NCBI RefSeq assembly: GCF_011043555.1
Contig: NZ_JAAKGS010000010.1
Location: 124,001 to 188,000, forward strand
Direction: 5' to 3'
DNA length: 64,000 nucleotides
From: Sphingobacterium sp. SGR-19
GTDB lineage: Bacteria > Bacteroidota > Bacteroidia > Sphingobacteriales > Sphingobacteriaceae
Each line of letters begins with the position of its first letter. The stretch's first letter is position 1. The translations under genes were made by a program, and so were the position numbers. The notes under the pieces were generated by a model. The model worked only from the letters and a program-made list of their open reading frames with translations. It made no database searches and was not told where the DNA came from. This document shows positions 62,705 through 64,000 of this stretch, piece by piece.

Positions 62705-64000
62705 ATGAATCATCCTGTTAAAATTAAAAATGCTTTGGTGTCGGTATATTACAAAGACAACTTAGCCCCCCTGATTAAACTACTAAATAAATACGGAGTC
62801 ACTTTTTACTCTACAGGTGGTACGGAAGCATTTATCCGTGAACAGGGCGTCGACGTTGTCGCAGTCGAAGATTTGACCAGCTACCCTTCTATTCTCGGTG
62901 GTCGTGTAAAAACGTTACACCCGAAAATATTTGGAGGTATATTGGCACGTCGGCCTTTAGCAGGTGATCAGGAACAATTGGCACAATACGAAATTCCTGA
63001 AATTGACCTTGTTATTGTGGATTTATACCCATTCGAAGAAACCGTAGCTTCGGGTGCTCCCGAACAAGATATTATCGAAAAGATCGATATTGGCGGTATC
63101 TCTTTGATCCGTGCCGCTGCTAAAAATTTTAACGATGTGGTGATTATCTCCTCCAAAAGCGATTACCAGGAGCTTGAAGGTATGTTGGCTACACAAGATG
63201 GACAAACGACATTGGAACAGCGTAAAGAATTTGCAAAACGCGCGTTTAATACGTCCTCTCACTACGACACCGCAATTTTTAACTATTTTAATCAAGAAGG
63301 TCCGCTTTCTGTTTTCAAGCAGTCGGTGCAACAGGCGCAGGCACTGCGATACGGTGAAAATCCACATCAAAAAGGAACTTTCTTCGGTAACTTGGAGGCT
63401 ATGTTCGACAAGTTAAACGGGAAAGAGCTTTCTTACAACAATTTGGTAGATGTAGACGCAGCCGTTGCTATCATTGATGAGTTTAACGATCCTACGTTTG
63501 CCATTCTAAAACATACAAACGCTTGCGGTGTGGCTTCGCGTTCTACCATTAAACAAGCGTGGATAGATGCACTGGCATGTGACCCTGTATCGGCATTTGG
63601 AGGTGTATTGATTACCAATGGGGAAATTGATCAGGAAACTGCAAACGAAATCAATAACCTTTTCTTTGAAGTACTTATCGCCCCATCTTATACAGAGGGT
63701 GCTTTACATGTGTTAACGGCAAAGAAAAACCGTATCATTTTAAAACGCAAGGATGTTCAGCTACCTAAAGAGCAGTTCAAAACGTTATTGAATGGCGTTA
63801 TCGTACAGGATAAGGATCATACGGTAGAGGGCCCTGAAGAGATGACAACGGTCACTGAAGTTCAACCAACAACAGCGCAATTAAATGATCTGTATTTCGC
63901 AAATAAGATTGTAAAGCATACCAAATCGAATACGATTGTTTTTGCCAAGAACAATACCTTGGTTGCTTCTGGCGTTGGGCAAACATCACGCGTCGATGCG
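62705..64000 (+). CDS. purH: bifunctional AICAR transformylase / IMP cyclohydrolase (5' part)
   Basis: PurH carries out the last two steps of IMP synthesis. The 432 codons in the window are open to the end. The N-terminal IMP cyclohydrolase domain has 'MNHPVKIKNALVSVYYKD', 'YSTGGTEAFIREQG', 'RVKTLHPKIFGGILARR', 'IDLVIVDLYPFEETVASG' and 'IDIGGISLIRAAAKNF'. The transformylase part begins with 'RYGENPHQKGTFFGN' and reaches 'LKHTNACGVA' and 'VASGVGQTSRVDA'. About 70-80 residues are expected beyond the window. I take ATG 62705; an in-frame ATG at 62678 would add nine residues and lies in the leader hairpin. Confidence 0.97.
   Translation, partial: MNHPVKIKNALVSVYYKDNLAPLIKLLNKYGVTFYSTGGTEAFIREQGVDVVAVEDLTSYPSILGGRVKTLHPKIFGGILARRPLAGDQEQLAQYEIPEIDLVIVDLYPFEETVASGAPEQDIIEKIDIGGISLIRAAAKNFNDVVIISSKSDYQELEGMLATQDGQTTLEQRKEFAKRAFNTSSHYDTAIFNYFNQEGPLSVFKQSVQQAQALRYGENPHQKGTFFGNLEAMFDKLNGKELSYNNLVDVDAAVAIIDEFNDPTFAILKHTNACGVASRSTIKQAWIDALACDPVSAFGGVLITNGEIDQETANEINNLFFEVLIAPSYTEGALHVLTAKKNRIILKRKDVQLPKEQFKTLLNGVIVQDKDHTVEGPEEMTTVTEVQPTTAQLNDLYFANKIVKHTKSNTIVFAKNNTLVASGVGQTSRVDA

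Overview
The window is one stretch of bacterial chromosome from a member of the Bacteroidota, most likely family Sphingobacteriaceae (Sphingobacterium/Olivibacter/Pedobacter-like). The evidence is AT-rich intergenic DNA, few Shine-Dalgarno sites, several promoters of the Bacteroidota type (TAnnTTTG at -7), TamB with lipoprotein TamL, a TonB-dependent receptor with an N-terminal carboxypeptidase-like domain, a DUF3276 PUR-alpha protein, and a LytS/LytTR pair. The genus is inference. Most of the sequence is coding and housekeeping. I see no prophage, insertion sequence, integrase, CRISPR array or secretion island.

Layout. 1-4.3 kb: tamB (3' part) overlapping tamL. 4.1-9.2 kb: mdh, a retropepsin-like protease, a PagL-type lipid A deacylase, an MFS exporter and a small transaldolase. 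9.3-13.7 kb: a Fur-family regulator, RNase R, a GNAT acetyltransferase and a nitroreductase. 13.75-14.0 kb: a decayed DUF1801 pseudogene. 14.1-17.7 kb: the str cluster rpsL-rpsG-fusA-rpsJ, closed by a strong terminator directly after rpsJ, with a large hairpin between rpsG and fusA. 17.7-31.7 kb: a beta-barrel protein, tRNA-Cys with a 59-codon gene, an aldo/keto reductase, surE, a lipid kinase, SemiSWEET, two unknown genes, an AI-2E-family permease, a FAD/Rieske oxidoreductase, DJ-1/PfpI, a 5'-nucleotidase split over two genes, and a TonB-dependent receptor. 31.9-44.5 kb: recN, a repeat-rich intergenic block, a SprT-like protein, an M28 peptidase, small membrane proteins, a second TamL-type Omp85 lipoprotein divergent from an rRNA methyltransferase, an MFS carrier, a second AI-2E-family permease and holA. 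44.5-57.4 kb: a stand-alone HsdR_N nuclease domain, clpP-clpX, AMP nucleosidase, an FtsB-like protein, eno, carA, the group [membrane protein]-dxr-rseP-ywbE, an S9 peptidase and DUF3276. 57.6-64 kb: a LiaF-like membrane protein with a LytS kinase and LytTR regulator, a class C beta-lactamase-like hydrolase, purN and the 5' part of purH.

How the genes fit together. Much of the window concerns the envelope: two TamL proteins, TamB, lipid A deacylation, RseP, Dxr, the LiaF/LytS/LytTR module and a TonB receptor. A second group handles protein and RNA turnover (ClpXP, RNase R, M28, S9 and SprT-like proteins). A third handles nucleotides (SurE, the split 5'-nucleotidase, AMP nucleosidase, CarA, PurN, PurH).

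The least expected signals lie between genes. They are a ~93-bp palindromic repeat present twice in opposite orientation (33.85 and 56.94 kb), the rpsG-fusA hairpin, the DUF1801 relic, a pair of direct repeats 21 bp apart upstream of the LytTR operon, a structured purH leader, and a terminator at 22.0 kb with no gene just before it.
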